Shown: positions 15,677 to 24,554 of the stretch, one piece after another
Layout of the letters: every line of letters starts with the position of its first letter
Position numbering within the stretch: the stretch's first letter is position 1
Assembly (NCBI GenBank): GCA_026984215.1
Contig: JALSSO010000126.1
Location: 1-32,167, forward strand
From: Gammaproteobacteria bacterium
GTDB lineage: Bacteria > Pseudomonadota > Gammaproteobacteria > JAJDOJ01
Direction: 5' to 3'
DNA: 32,167 bases
Position numbers and translations under genes: made by a program
The notes under the pieces: model-generated
What the model was told of the DNA's origin: nothing
The model's input: only the letters and a program-made list of their open reading frames with translations
Database searches by the model: none

Positions 15677-16933
15677 TCAGCCGGCTCGTTCCGGCGTGCC
15701 GACTGCTCCGCGGATCCGCGCCATGGCCCGGCCGATGGCGGCGATGCGTCGCAGGCGCAACGTGGCCCCGATCTCCGGGCCTTCGATGCCTTCGGCCATG
15801 ACGTCCCTGGGCTGGATGGCACAGGCCGCATCGAGCAGCCGGCGGAAGGCCGCCCGCTGCGGGTAGGGCCGCAGTTCGTGCCCCTTGCGTCCGCGGTGGT
15901 CGGCCTCGCAGACGGTGAGCAGGTGTTCGAATCGCTGTGGATCGCGCAGGGCGTTGCTGCGTTCCAGTACCTTCATCACCGTGCCGGGCCGCAGCTCGAA
16001 GACGCGGTGCACATGCAGGTGCCAGCGCGCCGCGAGCATGCCCAGCTCGCGGTAGCGGCGCGGGGCGCGCAGGCGCCGGCACAGGGCCTCGACGAGGGGC
16101 ACGCCTCGGGACTCGTGGCGGCGATGGCTAGGCCATTGGTCGCGGGGTGTCACGCCCTTGCCGAGGTCGTGGACCAGGGCGGCGAAGCGCACGGCCCGGC
16201 TGGGGCTCAGGCGGGCGGCCGCCTCCAGCACGCGCAGGGTGTGCACGCCGGTGTCCACCTCGGGGTGCCAGCCCGGGCGCTGGGGCACACCGAACAGGCG
16301 GTCGAGCTCCGGGAAGACGCGGGCCAGGGCGCCGCAGTCCAGCAGTGCCTCCACGAAGGCGGCCGGTGCCGGCTCGGCCAGGGCCCGGACCAGCTCTTGC
16401 CAGACGCGCTCCGGCACCAAGGCGTCCACTTCGCCGTTGTCCGCCATGCGGCGCATGAGCGCGCGTGTTTCCGGTGCGATGCGAAAACCCAGGGGCCGGT
16501 AGCGGGCGAGGAAGCGGGCCACACGCAGCACGCGCACCGGATCCTCGGCGAAGGCCTCTGAGACATGGCGCAGTACGCGCCGGCGCAAGTCCCGCAGGCC
16601 ACCGTAAGGGTCGATGATGCGGCCCTGTGCGTCGCGCGCCAGCGCATTGATGGTGAGGTCGCGCCGGCGCAGGTCCTCCTCGAGGGTGACGTCGGGGGCG
16701 GCGTGGAACGCAAAGCCGTGATAGCCGGGCCCGATCTTGCGCTCGGTGCGGGCCAGGGCGTACTCCTCGTGGGTGGTGGGGTGCAGGAACACCGGAAAGG
16801 CGCGGCCGACGGGCTTGTAGCCCAGCGCGAGCAGGTCCTCGGGCCGGGCGCCCACCACCACCCAGTCCCGTTCCTTGACCGGAAGCCCCAGGAGCTCGTC
16901 GCGCACCGCACCGCCGACCAGATACACGTCCAT
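15677..16933 (-). CDS. cca: Multifunctional CCA-adding tRNA nucleotidyltransferase
   Basis: A 418-aa class II nucleotidyltransferase that builds or repairs the 3' CCA of tRNAs. Motif A is [23 protein letters not shown]; the catalytic carboxylate pair reads E21-x-D23, with Glu in place of the Asp of the E. coli enzyme. [10 protein letters not shown] and DPYGGLRDL follow, then [12 protein letters not shown], and a C-terminal HD domain ([12 protein letters not shown]) that gives the gammaproteobacterial enzyme phosphatase and phosphodiesterase activities. Length agrees with the bacterial multifunctional form. Its start lies only 49 bases from the divergent lipoprotein gene, so the two promoters must overlap. 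Confidence 0.96.
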   Translation of the reverse strand: MDVYLVGGAVRDELLGLPVKERDWVVVGARPEDLLALGYKPVGRAFPVFLHPTTHEEYALARTERKIGPGYHGFAFHAAPDVTLEEDLRRRDLTINALARDAQGRIIDPYGGLRDLRRRVLRHVSEAFAEDPVRVLRVARFLARYRPLGFRIAPETRALMRRMADNGEVDALVPERVWQELVRALAEPAPAAFVEALLDCGALARVFPELDRLFGVPQRPGWHPEVDTGVHTLRVLEAAARLSPSRAVRFAALVHDLGKGVTPRDQWPSHRRHESRGVPLVEALCRRLRAPRRYRELGMLAARWHLHVHRVFELRPGTVMKVLERSNALRDPQRFEHLLTVCEADHRGRKGHELRPYPQRAAFRRLLDAACAIQPRDVMAEGIEGPEIGATLRLRRIAAIGRAMARIRGAVGTPERAG

Positions 16934-16982
16934 GCGGGTATGCTACCCGACCATGCGCGGCAGGGAGGTACAGGACCGGTCG

Positions 16983-18074
16983 GTGAGGCGCCGGATCGGC
17001 TCGGCACCGGTCCGAGCGGTCGGGGTCGTGGTCCTGCTGGCCGGGGTTGCGGGTTGCACGGAACTGCCCTACTACGCCCAGGCGATTCGCGGCCATTGGG
17101 CCATCATGCAGGCCCGCCGCCCCATCGCGCAGATCATCGCATCACCCGAGACCCGTCCGGCGCTGCGCGAGCGGCTGGTCCGGGTCCAGGCCGTACGCCG
17201 TTTCGCCGTCGAGGTCCTGGGTCTGCCCGACAACGGCAGCTATCGCAGCTATGTGGACCTGGGCCGGGATGCGGTGACCTGGAATGTCTATGCAACACCC
17301 GAGTTCTCACTGGAACCCAGGCGCTGGTGTTTTCCCCTGGTGGGCTGTATGGCCTACCGAGGCCATTTCGATGAGCGAGATGCGCGGGCCTATGCGGCGC
17401 GCCTGGCAGCCGAGGGCTGGGACACCTGGGTGGGCCGCGCGGCGGCCTATTCGAGCCTGGGCTGGTTCGAGGATCCGGTGCTCAACACCATGCTGGACCG
17501 CGGCGAGCTGGCCACCGCGGGGATCCTGTTCCACGAGCTGGCACACCAACGGGTCTATGTGCGGGGAGACTCCGCATTCAACGAGGCCTTCGCCACGGCG
17601 GTGCAGCGTGCCGGCGTGCGGCGCTGGCTGGCGGCGCGGGGTGAACGGCGGCGGCTGGCCGCCTACGAACGGGGGCTCGCCCGGCGCGCGGCATTCCTGG
17701 CGCTCATCGGCGAGACCCGCCGGCGGCTGGCCGCGCTCTACGCGCAAGGGGGCGAACCCAGGCTTTTACGGGCGCGCAAGGCGGAGGAGTTCGCGCGGCT
17801 GCGCAGCCGCTACGCCACGCTCAAGGCCGGGTGGGGCGGCTGGACGGGCTTCGATCCCTGGTTCGAGGGGCCACTCAACAATGCCCGGCTGGTGCCCGTG
17901 GCGCTCTACGAGGACCGGGTGGGTGACTTCCTGGCGCTGCTCGCGCGCTGCGGCGGGGATTTCGAGCGATTCTACGCCGCCGTGGAACGCATCGGCCGAT
18001 TGCCGAAAGAGGCGCGGAGCGAGGCGTTGCGGGCGGCGGGCTGTACGTCGCCTCACTCGTCTGCCGGAGGCTGA
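16983..18074 (+). CDS. Putative lipoprotein zinc aminopeptidase (Aminopep/PF10023-like)
   Basis: A protein of about 363 aa with a lipoprotein signal peptide: basic RRRIG, hydrophobic VVVLLAGVAG and lipobox V-A-G-C, giving Cys25 from this start. The mature part begins ELPYYAQAIRGHWAIM and continues with YRSYVDLGRDAVTWNVYATPEFSLEP. The metal site is HELAH (in ILFHELAHQRVY) with a downstream glutamate in NEAFA, so a zinc peptidase at the outer or inner membrane is expected. GTG 16983 is chosen because AGGGAGG (16962-16968) precedes it and the signal peptide has normal length; ATG 16953 lacks a ribosome site and gives a 35-residue leader. It is divergent from cca. The substrate is unknown. Confidence 0.8.
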   Translation: MRRRIGSAPVRAVGVVVLLAGVAGCTELPYYAQAIRGHWAIMQARRPIAQIIASPETRPALRERLVRVQAVRRFAVEVLGLPDNGSYRSYVDLGRDAVTWNVYATPEFSLEPRRWCFPLVGCMAYRGHFDERDARAYAARLAAEGWDTWVGRAAAYSSLGWFEDPVLNTMLDRGELATAGILFHELAHQRVYVRGDSAFNEAFATAVQRAGVRRWLAARGERRRLAAYERGLARRAAFLALIGETRRRLAALYAQGGEPRLLRARKAEEFARLRSRYATLKAGWGGWTGFDPWFEGPLNNARLVPVALYEDRVGDFLALLARCGGDFERFYAAVERIGRLPKEARSEALRAAGCTSPHSSAGG

Positions 18075-18361
18075 ATCGGCTCGCCGCGTTCGAGCACGGC
18101 GGCGCGCAGGCCCTGGGGCAGCCGGTGCCAGTCGCTCACGTCCACGCGGATGGGCAGCGTGGATTCCTCGAATGCGTCCTGCAAGCGGAACAGCCGCTCC
18201 AGGGGCAGCGGTCCGGCGTCCATGACCGCCAAGTCCAGGTCGGCGTGAGGCCGGGCGGTGCCGTCCACGCGCGAGCCGAAGGCTCTCACCGGCACACCCG
18301 GCAGTTCCCGGGCCAGGATGCGGCGCACCAGTGCGAGCTGCTCGGGGGGCAGGTCAATCAT
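18053..18361 (-). CDS. MNT-type minimal nucleotidyltransferase (MntA-like antitoxin)
   Basis: A 102-aa minimal nucleotidyltransferase. The polymerase-beta signature GSRVDGTARPHADLDL (G-S-x10-D-x-D pattern) lies near residues 27-42, and VRAFGS marks the preceding strand. In HEPN-MNT modules this protein is the antitoxin that AMPylates the HEPN toxin. The ATG at 18361 overlaps the end of the HEPN gene by 8 bases and has no ribosome site, so translation is probably coupled. The 3' end overlaps the convergent lipoprotein gene by 22 bases. A non-toxin role as a stand-alone nucleotidyltransferase of the HI0073 type remains possible. Confidence 0.85.
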   Translation of the reverse strand: MIDLPPEQLALVRRILARELPGVPVRAFGSRVDGTARPHADLDLAVMDAGPLPLERLFRLQDAFEESTLPIRVDVSDWHRLPQGLRAAVLERGEPIQPPADE

Positions 18362-18773
18362 TGCGTTCGCGCAGGCGCCGTAGCAGACGGGCCGCGTGGG
18401 GGAGGAAGTCCCGGGCCGATGCGTAGATCTCCCGCGCGACGGTCTCGTTGTAGGTGTGGGAGGTGAGATTGCGGGCGCGGTGGAACCGCATCCAGGCATC
18501 CACGTCCCCGATGAGGCCGTGTTCGGCCGCCAGCCGGAACAATTCGCGGCGCGTGACGCCCAGCACGTAATCCTTGCCGAGCTGCTCGGCCAGCCAGCGC
18601 CGGATGAACTTCCAGGCCAGCTCGTAGGTGAACTCGAAATGCTGGATGGCGCCCGCGCGCAAGGCGTTGCGGGTCACCACGTCCAGGCGGGCGTTGAGCG
18701 CTGGATCCTCGGTGCGCTCCAGGACCGCCTCGAAGGCGGCCACGGCGCGTTCCAGCGCCGTGAGGTCCAGCAT
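18354..18773 (-). CDS. HEPN-domain protein, HI0074/HepT-like (nucleotidyltransferase substrate-binding family)
   Basis: A 139-aa all-helical protein of the HI0074 family. AIQHFEFTYELAWKFIRRWL is the conserved second helix, and RNLTSHTYNE carries the HEPN ribonuclease motif R-x4-H (here R-N-L-T-S-H). In characterised HEPN-MNT pairs this partner is the toxin that acts on RNA, inhibited by AMPylation. The ATG at 18773 shares one base with the stop of the upstream epimerase gene (TGATG arrangement) and there is no separate ribosome site, so its translation appears tied to that gene. Toxicity is inferred from family and an intact motif only. Confidence 0.87.
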   Translation of the reverse strand: MLDLTALERAVAAFEAVLERTEDPALNARLDVVTRNALRAGAIQHFEFTYELAWKFIRRWLAEQLGKDYVLGVTRRELFRLAAEHGLIGDVDAWMRFHRARNLTSHTYNETVAREIYASARDFLPHAARLLRRLRERND

Positions 18774-19738
18774 CAGGCGGGGGTGCCCCAACGCGTTTCG
18801 CGCAGCCGCTGGAGCTGGGCTTCGCGTCCGCCCCGGCCCGTGAGGTACTGCGGCACGACGGATTCCATCGACGTGGTCATGCGCAGCCCGCGCCGGCACA
18901 CGCTGGGCACCGTCATGGAGAGGTAGTTGTCCAGAGTGAAGGGCGTGCCCGGCACGTGCTGGAGGAGGCGCGCCTGCAGCCGCGAGGCCCAGTCGGGCAG
19001 GCCGAGCACCCAGCGGCGCACGCCCGCCACCCGGGCGCAATAACGCACGATCTCCCGCAGGCTGTATTCCCGGGGACCGCACAGATCGAACCGCTTGCCG
19101 AAGGATTCCTCGTCCTTCAGGGTTTCGATCATGAAGTCGGTGAGATCGCCCACGTAGACCGGCTGGAACCGGGCCTTGGGGCAGGCCAGCGGGAAGATCC
19201 CCGGCGACCAGCGCAGCAGCCGGGCGAAGCGGTTCATGAAGCTGTCGCCCGGGCCGAAGATCACCGAGGGGCGGAAGCAGGTGGCTTGCACGCGGTTGCC
19301 CGAGTGGGTGAGCACGTAGTTCTCGCCTTCGCCCTTGGTGCGCAGGTACAGGCTGGGCCCCCGGGCGGCGTCGGCGTTGAGCGCGCTCATGTGCAACAGG
19401 CGTTCCACGCCCAGGTCGTGGCATACGTCCATGAGCTTTTGCGGGAGTTCCACGTGGACTTCGCGGAAGCGCTGCCCCGGCCGGCCGCGGCGTTCGTTGA
19501 GAATGCCCACCAGGTTCACCACCGTATCGCATCCGGCCAGATGCTCGCGCAATTCCCTGGCGGCGAAGACGTCGGCCTGAATGAGCTCGAGGGTGGGCAG
19601 GACGGTGAGGTCCCGGTGGCGGTAGGCGTTGCGTGTGAGCACGCGCAATGCGTGCCCGCGGGCCGCCAACCGGGCCACCAGATGGCGGCCGACGAAACCG
19701 GTTCCCCCGAGGATGCCGATGGTGTGTTTGTCGCTCAT
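18773..19738 (-). CDS. NDUFA9-like atypical SDR / NAD(P)-binding epimerase-family protein
   Basis: A 321-aa Rossmann-fold protein. The dinucleotide motif GILGGTGFVGRHLVARL opens the sequence, VNLVGILNERRG follows, and a Y-x3-K pair sits in SLYLRTKGEGE. FRPSVIFGPGDSFMNRFA is the signature of the complex I NDUFA9-subunit family of extended short-chain dehydrogenases. Bacterial members are implicated in quinone or lipid metabolism, but the reaction is unproven. The gene is followed with a one-base overlap by the HEPN-MNT pair. No strong ribosome site is seen before its ATG. Confidence 0.87.
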   Translation of the reverse strand: MSDKHTIGILGGTGFVGRHLVARLAARGHALRVLTRNAYRHRDLTVLPTLELIQADVFAARELREHLAGCDTVVNLVGILNERRGRPGQRFREVHVELPQKLMDVCHDLGVERLLHMSALNADAARGPSLYLRTKGEGENYVLTHSGNRVQATCFRPSVIFGPGDSFMNRFARLLRWSPGIFPLACPKARFQPVYVGDLTDFMIETLKDEESFGKRFDLCGPREYSLREIVRYCARVAGVRRWVLGLPDWASRLQARLLQHVPGTPFTLDNYLSMTVPSVCRRGLRMTTSMESVVPQYLTGRGGREAQLQRLRETRWGTPA

Positions 19739-19882
19739 GTCGTCGTTCGATCTGACCGAGACGGATGACCGGCCTCATTCTAACCCGCCTGCGGCGTGGC
19801 GCGCGGTTCGGCTCCCTCGCCGACTTTCCTGGCGGCGATGTCGGTCGCCGGGTCCTCGGGGTGCGCCGTGGTGAATCTCACC

Positions 19883-20116
19883 TCAATCTTGGTGGGATTT
19901 CGGCGGGCCGTGGGCAGAGGCATGCCCGTGCGGGGCGCAGGGGCCGCCCGAGGTCGTATCGATGGGGCATTGCGCCGCCCCATGGCAGCCAGCGCACCCG
20001 GCGGCTCCCCGCCGGCGCCGCAGCCGCCAGCGCGCCACGGCGAACGCGGCCACCAGCGCCACCAGGGCCAACGCCAGCCCTTCCTGGACCTCCGCGCGGG
20101 TCCACCACCCGCTCAT
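19883..20116 (-). CDS. FeoB-associated Cys-rich small membrane protein
   Basis: A 77-aa protein whose ATG (20114-20116) overlaps the feoB stop as ATGA. One membrane helix (LALALVALVAAFAVARW, about residues 14-30) is followed by a basic stop-transfer RLRRRR and a cytoplasmic Cys/His-rich tail: CAGCHGAAQCPIDTTSGGPC, then several His. This layout matches the FeoB-associated Cys-rich proteins that take the place of FeoC in many bacteria; a role in iron handling or FeoB stabilisation is inferred. It is the last gene of the feo operon. I see nothing else convincing in the 144 bases that follow. Confidence 0.78.
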   Translation of the reverse strand: MSGWWTRAEVQEGLALALVALVAAFAVARWRLRRRRGAAGCAGCHGAAQCPIDTTSGGPCAPHGHASAHGPPKSHQD

Positions 20117-22308
20117 GTCAGTCGGCTCCCCAGCTGATAGGTGAGCAGGGCGCCGAGATAACCGAGCGAGGTCATGTAGGTCCATGCGAACGCCGGCCAG
20201 CCCCAGTGATTGGTCTCCCGCCCGATGGTCACCACCGTGGCCGCGCACTGCAGGCAGAAGGCATAGAAGACCAGCATGCCCAGCACCATGGGCAGGGTGA
20301 ACACGGGCCGGCCGTCGGGCCAGGTGGCCGCGGCGAGTCGGGCGGCCAGGGCCTCGCTGGTTTCGTCCACCTCGCTGCCCACGGCATAGATGGTCCCGAG
20401 CACCGCGATCACCACCTCGCGGGCGGGGAAACCGGCGATGACCGCGGCCGAGACCTTCCAGTCCCAGCCCAGCGGGGCGAACAGGGGGGCCACGGCCCGG
20501 CCCATGCGCCCCAGGTAGCTCTGCTCCAGGTAGGCGGCGGCTTCGGCATGGTCCAACTCCCGCAGGCGCGCCGCACGCAGCGTCTCGGGCAGCGCGGCCA
20601 CCGCGTGGCGCTGCGCCTCGAAGCGGTCGTGGACCGCGGACGGGCGCGGGAAATAGGCCAGCGCCCAGATCACCACCGCCACCGTGAAGATGATGGTCCC
20701 CGCCCGGCGCAGGAAGATCCGCGCCCGGTCCCACAGGCGCAGCCCCATGGAACGCAGGCTGGGGATGCGGTAGGGCGGCAGTTCCATGAGGAAGGTGGGT
20801 GTGGGGCCGCGAAGCAGCGTGCGTTTGAGCAGCCAGGCGGTGAGAATGCCACCCAGGATGCCCAACAGGTACAGGCCCAGCAGGACCAATCCCTGAAGGT
20901 TCACCCAACCGCCCAGCCAAGTCTGTCGGGGGACGAAGGCGGCGATCAACAGGGCATAGACCGGCAGCCGTGCGGAACAGGTCATGAACGGGGCGGCGAG
21001 AATCGTGGCCAGGCGGTCGCGCCGGTCCGGGATCACGCGGGTGGCCATGATGCCCGGCACCGCGCAGGCGAAGCTCGACAGCATGGGGATGAACGACTGC
21101 CCCGACAGGCCGCACCAGCGCATGAGTCGGTCCATGAGGAAGGCCGCCCGGGCCATGTAGCCGGTGTCTTCCAGGAGGATGATGAAGGCGTAGAGGATCA
21201 GGATCTGGGGCAGGAAGATCACCACGCTGCCCACGCCGGCCACCACCCCGTCGGCCAGCAGGCTGGCCAGCGCGCCCGGCGGCAGAACGGCGTGAATGGT
21301 GTCGGCCAGGGCGCCCGTGAGCCCGTCGATCCAGTCCATGAGCGGCGTTGCCCAGGAAAACACGGCTTGGAACACCAGCCCCATCACCAGGACGAAGAGC
21401 AGGCTGCCCAGGAAGGGATGGCTCACGATGCGATCGATGCGGTCCGAGAGCCCGGGGCGCGCCTCGGTGCGCCGCTCCACCTCGGAGACCACCCGGTTGA
21501 TCCAGTCGTAGCGGGCGCGGGCCTCCACGGCCGACAAGGGCTTGCCCTGGCCGACGGCCTCGCGCACGGCGGCGAGGCGTTCGCGCAGCGCTTCACCGGC
21601 CCGTTGCAGCAGGCGTCGTTCGGCATAGCCGCCCTGGTCGATGAGGGCGCGCTCCACCGCGTAGTCGGAGATCGCGATCCCCCGATCACGCAGCGCTTCG
21701 GCCAGGTCGCGGGCCGCCGCGCGCAGCTCGGGAAGGATGGAGATCTCGGCCGGCGTCCCATGCAGCACGGCCGCATCGAGGGCCTGGCGAAGCGTTTCCA
21801 GACCCACCCCTTTGGAGGCCACCGTGGGCACCACCGTGGCATGCAGTAGCTCTCCCAGGCGTCGTGCATCGATCCGGATGCCCCGTTTCTCGGCGGCGTC
21901 CACCATGTTGAGGGCCACGACCACGGGCAGCCCCTGTTCCAGCACTTGGCTGACCAGGTACAGGTTGCGGCGCAGGTTGGTGGCATCGACCACCGCCAGC
22001 ACCGCGTCGGGCCGGCCGATGTCCTCGTAGGCACCGGCCAGTACGTCCACCGCGACCATCTCGTCCGGGGACTGGGCGGCCAGCGAGTAGGTGCCCGGCA
22101 CGTCCACCAGGGTCACCTCACCGCAGGGTAGCTCCGCCGTGCCGGTGTGTTTCTCGACGGTGACGCCAGGGTAGTTTCCCGTCTTCTGGCGCAGCCCCGT
22201 CAGCGCGTTGAACAGCGTGCTCTTGCCGGTGTTGGGGTTGCCCACCACGGCGATCACACGGGGGGCGGGTTCGGCGCAGGGACGGGGTTGCGCGGCGGCG
22301 GTGGTCAT
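20113..22308 (-). CDS. feoB: Ferrous iron transport protein B
   Basis: A 731-aa inner-membrane Fe(II) transporter. The N-terminal GTPase is complete: G1 GNPNTGKST, G2 NYPGVTVEKH, G3 DVPGTYSL, G4 NMVD and a G5-like ASKGVG. A helical GDI-like domain follows (about residues 180-280), then the polytopic membrane domain with paired gate regions; CAVPGIMATRVI and FMTCSARLPVYALL carry the conserved gate cysteines. Length is near that of E. coli FeoB. It follows two FeoA genes and is coupled to the Cys-rich protein downstream. A Fur box at the head of the operon implies induction on iron limitation. Confidence 0.96.
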   Translation of the reverse strand: MTTAAAQPRPCAEPAPRVIAVVGNPNTGKSTLFNALTGLRQKTGNYPGVTVEKHTGTAELPCGEVTLVDVPGTYSLAAQSPDEMVAVDVLAGAYEDIGRPDAVLAVVDATNLRRNLYLVSQVLEQGLPVVVALNMVDAAEKRGIRIDARRLGELLHATVVPTVASKGVGLETLRQALDAAVLHGTPAEISILPELRAAARDLAEALRDRGIAISDYAVERALIDQGGYAERRLLQRAGEALRERLAAVREAVGQGKPLSAVEARARYDWINRVVSEVERRTEARPGLSDRIDRIVSHPFLGSLLFVLVMGLVFQAVFSWATPLMDWIDGLTGALADTIHAVLPPGALASLLADGVVAGVGSVVIFLPQILILYAFIILLEDTGYMARAAFLMDRLMRWCGLSGQSFIPMLSSFACAVPGIMATRVIPDRRDRLATILAAPFMTCSARLPVYALLIAAFVPRQTWLGGWVNLQGLVLLGLYLLGILGGILTAWLLKRTLLRGPTPTFLMELPPYRIPSLRSMGLRLWDRARIFLRRAGTIIFTVAVVIWALAYFPRPSAVHDRFEAQRHAVAALPETLRAARLRELDHAEAAAYLEQSYLGRMGRAVAPLFAPLGWDWKVSAAVIAGFPAREVVIAVLGTIYAVGSEVDETSEALAARLAAATWPDGRPVFTLPMVLGMLVFYAFCLQCAATVVTIGRETNHWGWPAFAWTYMTSLGYLGALLTYQLGSRLT

Positions 22309-22330
22309 GAACGGTGGCGGCGTGCGAATT

Positions 22331-22555
22331 TCATCCCACCTCCACGGCGCGGGCCTCCTCGCGCCGCAGGGACAGGGCGTAGTCCATGACCCGGATCTCG
22401 ATGGGATCGCCGGCGGGCGCGCGCCGGATCACCTCCACCTCGGCGTCCTCCAGCAGTCCCATGCTCATCAGACGCTGTACGACCGGCCCGCCGCCGCCGA
22501 TGCGCAGGATGCGCCCTCGCTCGCCCGGCTTCAGATCGGCCAGGGTCCGGCTCAT
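22331..22555 (-). CDS. feoA: FeoA-family protein (second of tandem pair)
   Basis: A 74-aa SH3-like FeoA-domain protein. LADLKPGERGRILRIGGGGPVVQRLMSMGLLEDAEVEVIRRAPAGDPIEIRV contains the usual basic-to-glycine turn, the LMSMGL motif and the DPIEIRV strand, and ends with YALSLRREEARAVEV. FeoA proteins bind FeoB on the cytoplasmic face and are needed for Fe(II) uptake. Its ATG overlaps the stop of the first feoA-like gene as ATGA, and feoB starts 22 bases after its stop. Confidence 0.92.
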   Translation of the reverse strand: MSRTLADLKPGERGRILRIGGGGPVVQRLMSMGLLEDAEVEVIRRAPAGDPIEIRVMDYALSLRREEARAVEVG

Positions 22556-22824
22556 GCCGCCTCTCGACGCAGCAGTCGCGCCAACAGGCCGGGCCGGCGG
22601 CGATGCACCACGGGATCCACGTGGATCCGTGCCGCATCCCGGCCGTTGAGGGCCCAGCGGCTGTGATCCACCCCCACCACCAACGGATCACCGGGCTGCA
22701 GCACGCGCACCTCGGTGCCGGGCAGCAGCCCCCGCGCATGGAGTTTGTCGCGCAGGCGCGGATCGTCGACGTCCAGCCGCGTGATGATGGCGCGTGCGCC
22801 GCGATCCAGGTCGCGTAGGGTCAT
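22552..22824 (-). CDS. FeoA-family protein (first of tandem pair)
   Basis: A 90-aa FeoA-domain protein, more divergent than the next one. It shows LRDLDRGARAIITRLD, LRDKLHARGLLPGTEVRVLQPGDPLVVGVDHSRWALNGRDAARI, which is the FeoA layout, and then a basic tail (HRRRPGLLARLLRREA). The ATG at 22824 is favoured because GGAG lies 10 bases before it; an ATG at 22833 would put that element one base from the start. It is the first gene after the Fur box. Its basic C-terminal tail is absent from the second FeoA, which may mean a distinct role. Confidence 0.85.
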   Translation of the reverse strand: MTLRDLDRGARAIITRLDVDDPRLRDKLHARGLLPGTEVRVLQPGDPLVVGVDHSRWALNGRDAARIHVDPVVHRRRPGLLARLLRREAA

Positions 22825-22872
22825 GGCGGTCATGCTCCGTGTGAGGGTGGAACCACGATTATGAACGGAAAC

Positions 22873-22891
22873 GATAATCCTTCTCATTGAC
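22873..22891. promoter_or_regulatory. Fur box upstream of the feo operon
   Basis: GATAATCCTTCTCATTGAC agrees with the 19-bp Fur consensus (GATAATGATAATCATTATC) at 13 positions, including the whole GATAAT arm and TCATT of the other. It lies 49 bases before the first feoA start in an AT-rich patch. On the minus strand several weak -35/-10 pairs overlap it; I cannot choose between them. Iron-dependent repression of feo by Fur is well established in gammaproteobacteria. Confidence 0.78.
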
Positions 22892-23013
22892 ACAAATCAA
22901 GATCCCGCATTGGAGCGTGGCTCGCCATGTCCTGCGGGGGCGGGGCCATGCGGGAGATCGGTTTTCCGCCCGGGGATACAGGATCCCGGCGGGCCGATCA
23001 TTTGGAAGGCGTC

Positions 23014-24333
23014 TCAGCCGTCCCTCGGGGGTTGGTCGGAGGCGCGCTGCACGCTGCGCCGGCCGCTGCCCCGGCGTGTCTGTGACTTACGCCCCCGGCC
23101 GCGCCCGCCGGGACCGGCGTGCCTGCGTCGCGCCGATTTGCGCCGTGCCGGCCGCTGCGGCTCGATGAGGAGCTCGGGCGTCACCGGCTCCACGGGGATC
23201 TTGTAGCCCACGTAGGCCTCGATCTCCGGCAGGTGGAAGGCGTAGCGCTCGCAGGCGAAGCTGATGGCATCGCCTTCGGCGCCGGCCCGCGCGGTGCGCC
23301 CGATGCGGTGCACGTAGTCCTCCTCGGACTGGGGCAAGTCGAAGTTGACCACGTGGGAGACTTCGGGGATGTGCAGGCCGCGCGAGGCCACGTCGGTGGC
23401 CACCAGCACCGGATACTCGCCGCTCGTGAAGCCCTTGAGCAGGCGCAGGCGTTTTTTCTGCGGGACGTCGCCGGAGAGCAGGGCGGTGCGGTAACCGTTG
23501 GCGTCCAGATAGGCGGCCACCCGTTCGGCGTCGTGCTTGGTGTTGACGAATACGATGGTTCGTTCCGGACCGTGGTGGTGGAACAGGCCCAACAGCAGGG
23601 GGATCTTTTCCTCGTTGGCGGGGAAGTAGACCACCTGCCGCACGCGGTCGGTGGTGAGTTTCTCGGGTTCGATCTCCACCCGTTCGGGGTTGTTCATGTG
23701 TTCATAGGCCAGCTCCATCACCCGGTGGGAGAGCGTGGCCGAGAACAGCATGCTCAAGCGCTTTTCCGGCGGCGGCATGCGCCGGAAGAGGTATCGCACG
23801 TCCCGGATGAAGCCCAGGTCGAACATGCGGTCGGCCTCGTCGAGCACCACCACCTGCAGGGCGCGCAGGTCGAACACCCGCTGCTTGAAGTAATCGATGA
23901 GCCTTCCGGGGGTGCCGATCAGCACGTCCACGCCCGCCTGCAGCCGCTCGCGTTGCTCGACATAGCCGGCCCCGCCGTAGACCAGGCCGAGCTGCAAGCC
24001 GGTGTGCCGGCCCAGGGTCTGCGCGTCGCGATGGATCTGCACCGCCAGCTCGCGAGTGGGGGCCACCACCAGGGCCCGCGGCTGCGTGGGCCGGCGGCCT
24101 CTGGCGGCGGGCTCCGTCAACAGCCGACTGAACAGCGCCACGAGGAATGCGGCGGTCTTCCCGGTGCCGGTCTGCGCCTGGCCCGCCACGTCGCGCCCCG
24201 ACAGCGCCACCGGCAGGGTCTCGGCCTGGATGGGGGTGCAATGGGTGAATCCGGCTTCCTTCAGGCCCTCGCGGACGGGTTCGGGGAGATCGAATTCGTC
24301 GAATGAAACGTCGGTTACGAGATTTTCAGTCAT
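23014..24333 (-). CDS. rhlB: DEAD-box ATP-dependent RNA helicase, RhlB-like
   Basis: A 439-aa helicase with every core motif: Q motif [26 protein letters not shown], Ia PTRELAVQI, Ib [15 protein letters not shown] ([13 protein letters not shown]), [24 protein letters not shown] and [12 protein letters not shown]. The C-terminal 50 residues are an Arg/Lys/Gly-rich tail, probably RNA-binding. The sequence and its divergent position against trxA-rho match rhlB, the degradosome helicase, as in E. coli. Start ATG 24333 follows GGGAG. Whether an RNase E partner interaction exists cannot be judged here. Confidence 0.92.
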   Translation of the reverse strand: MTENLVTDVSFDEFDLPEPVREGLKEAGFTHCTPIQAETLPVALSGRDVAGQAQTGTGKTAAFLVALFSRLLTEPAARGRRPTQPRALVVAPTRELAVQIHRDAQTLGRHTGLQLGLVYGGAGYVEQRERLQAGVDVLIGTPGRLIDYFKQRVFDLRALQVVVLDEADRMFDLGFIRDVRYLFRRMPPPEKRLSMLFSATLSHRVMELAYEHMNNPERVEIEPEKLTTDRVRQVVYFPANEEKIPLLLGLFHHHGPERTIVFVNTKHDAERVAAYLDANGYRTALLSGDVPQKKRLRLLKGFTSGEYPVLVATDVASRGLHIPEVSHVVNFDLPQSEEDYVHRIGRTARAGAEGDAISFACERYAFHLPEIEAYVGYKIPVEPVTPELLIEPQRPARRKSARRRHAGPGGRGRGRKSQTRRGSGRRSVQRASDQPPRDG

Positions 24334-24554
24334 GGCTCCCTAGAATACCGCAATTCGGTGGGACGCGTTGATGCGGGCGGTGGACCGGGCGGGTCGCTTG
24401 CGGTACTCTTCGCCGCTTTCGGATGGACGCACCCCGGCGACAGCGGGGGATGGTCGCGTGCTTCACCTCAGTGGAGCGGCCGGCGGCGCGGAGGGAGACG
24501 CGGTTGCGGTGTTCCCTTCCAGCGGGAGAACAGCAATGACCGAGGGTTCATATC

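Noticed and set aside
19765-21849. Long plus-strand open frame of nearly 700 codons opposite feoB
   Set aside because: Gln/His/Gly/Arg-rich shadow of feoB with no domain and no ribosome site.
24334-24554. Small open frames between rhlB and trxA
   Set aside because: About 64-codon frames with no motif, overlapping trxA or shifted copies of each other; the region is better explained as divergent promoters.
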